Translations under genes and position numbers: made by a program | In this document: one piece after another, positions 63,154 through 64,000 of the stretch | Layout: each line of letters opens with the position of its first letter | Numbering within the stretch: the first letter of the stretch is position 1 | Assembly (NCBI GenBank): GCA_001464315.1 | Contig: LNFK01000039.1 | Location: 1-64,000 of the forward strand | Source: Sphingomonadales bacterium Ga0077559 | Lineage (GTDB): Bacteria; Pseudomonadota; Alphaproteobacteria; Sphingomonadales; Sphingomonadaceae | Length of the DNA stretch: 64,000 bases | Reading direction: 5' to 3' | Notes under the pieces: generated by a model | Told to the model about the DNA's origin: nothing | Database searches by the model: none | Seen by the model: the letters and a program-made list of their open reading frames with translations, nothing else

Positions 63154-64000
63154 TAAATCCCGCCTTGTTCCTGGATAAATTCCTGTTCGCGTTTGGCAGC
63201 TGAGCTTGGCCCCTGTGACGTCGAGCTGCTGTTTGCGCCACTATCAGAACGGACCGCTGCTTTCTTCTTCGGCTTGTCGCCGCGCGCTGCAAGTTCGGCT
63301 TGACGGATCGACCGTTTGGGTTCGGTTTCGGCTTTGAAAGCCTCCCAGATTACCGCACTTTTGGGGTCGCTACCGGGCCATGAGCCGTAAACCCGTTTGC
63401 CGCTCTTGCGGTCAATCCGCACAAGCCGTGTTCCTGCCGGTGCAACAAACGGCGTTTTCGGCATCCCGACGAACGCTTGCCTTGCAAATTGCTTGAATAT
63501 CGGTGCGGCGAGCGAGCCGCCTTGGGCATAGCCGCCCATATTGCGCGGCTGGTCATAGCCCAGGTAAACCCCCGCCACGACATGCGGAGAGCCGCCGACA
63601 AACCAGACATTGGTCGGGCCGGTGGTCGTGCCGGTTTTGCCGAACAACGGCCGGTCGAGATCGCGCAGCGTCGTCGCTGTGCCTCGTTCAACCACGCCTT
63701 CGAGCATGTGGACGACCTGATAGGCGGTGATCGGGTCCATGACCTGTTTGCCCGCTGCGGCAAAGCGCGGCATTGGCTTGCCATTCCAGTCTTTTGCGCG
63801 GCAGCCATCGCACGGCTTCCACTTTGCAGGCAATATGACCTTACCCTTGCGGTTCTGGACATAATCGATCAGCGTCGGTTTCAACTCGCGGCCATGATTG
63901 ACCAGCATCGCATAGGCGTTGGTAATCTTCAAAACGGTCGTATCGCCTGCCCCCAGCGCAAACGACAGATAAGATTTATAATCGCCTATACCCATCGCCC
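63150..64000 (-). CDS. mrcA: Class A penicillin-binding protein, C-terminal part
   Basis: About 283 residues of the transpeptidase C-terminus are present; the gene continues past the right edge. ALGAGDTTVLKITNAYAMLVN, the KTG box RPLFGKTGTTTGPTNVWFVG and GVYLGYDQPRNMGGYAQGGSLAAPIFKQF, read in parts, are class A PBP1A signatures. KWKPCDGCRAKDWNGKPM is an insertion with two cysteines. The end is a Lys/Ser-rich tail of about 60 residues (DKPKKKAAVRSDSGANSSS). It makes and cross-links peptidoglycan in the periplasm. The glycosyltransferase domain lies outside the window. Confidence 0.93.
   Translation of the reverse strand, partial: AMGIGDYKSYLSFALGAGDTTVLKITNAYAMLVNHGRELKPTLIDYVQNRKGKVILPAKWKPCDGCRAKDWNGKPMPRFAAAGKQVMDPITAYQVVHMLEGVVERGTATTLRDLDRPLFGKTGTTTGPTNVWFVGGSPHVVAGVYLGYDQPRNMGGYAQGGSLAAPIFKQFARQAFVGMPKTPFVAPAGTRLVRIDRKSGKRVYGSWPGSDPKSAVIWEAFKAETEPKRSIRQAELAARGDKPKKKAAVRSDSGANSSSTSQGPSSAAKREQEFIQEQGGIY

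Overview
This window looks like one contiguous chromosomal stretch of an alphaproteobacterium, most likely of the order Sphingomonadales (Sphingopyxis/Sphingorhabdus-like). The evidence is a RibB fused to a degenerate RibA-like domain, a TrcR (DUF1013) regulator, a compact zwf-edd-glk-eda-pgl Entner-Doudoroff operon, many acyl-CoA genes, a TonB receptor and a paired CTGAACTTGTTTCAG repeat of the kind scattered in sphingomonad genomes. The DNA is moderately GC-rich. Genes are packed, with many ATGA, TGATG and TAATG junctions. I see no prophage, IS element, CRISPR array or rRNA. The one RNA gene I can support is tRNA-Val(CAC).

Layout. 1-4.1 kb: methylcrotonyl-CoA carboxylase genes (mccB, a SnoaL-like gene, start of mccA) behind an AbgT transporter. 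4.2-7.1 kb: riboflavin genes ribH and ribBX, the latter with an N-terminal helix-turn-helix, divergent from a DUF2855 gene. 7.0-13.5 kb: a seven-gene acyl-CoA operon containing a phosphotransferase/acyl-CoA dehydrogenase pair. 13.7-21.4 kb: tRNA-Val, TetR, dinB, an MBL hydrolase/acyl-CoA ligase operon, trcR, a hydrolase and a quinone oxidoreductase. 21.5-25.2 kb: clpA and recF. 25.2-27.3 kb: a small cluster with a sigma54-like promoter, two tandem 39-residue peptides, a PspC protein and two PilZ proteins flanking a nuclease-fold protein. 27.3-31.2 kb: lipid enzymes and a P450. 31.3-33 kb: NsrR and a group 3 truncated haemoglobin operon. 33-41.7 kb: rimO, K+ channel, nlpD-like, surE, serS, a Ser/Gly-rich surface protein, dksA, PilZ. 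41.7-47.2 kb: Entner-Doudoroff operon. 47.3-58.9 kb: fused 2-oxoacid dehydrogenase E1 with a FabD-like partner, a TonB receptor broken by one TAG, a frameshifted fadJ, thiolase, racemase and SDR. 58.9-64 kb: soluble chemoreceptor-like protein, prfB, DUF3137, lemA and the C-terminal part of a class A penicillin-binding protein.

The strongest regulatory signal is a 16-bp palindrome, TTAAyCGCGCGrTTAA. It occurs at 18514, 57989 and 50591, with a weaker copy at 13536. Each lies a short distance upstream of an operon for acyl-CoA or 2-oxoacid metabolism, which suggests one local fatty-acid regulon. The other notable loci are the PspC/peptide cluster, the HTH-RibBX fusion with an adjacent inverted repeat, and the LvaA-like phosphotransferase carrying its presumed small partner as a fused C-terminal domain. 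Functional assignments come from reading motifs by eye; no database search was run.
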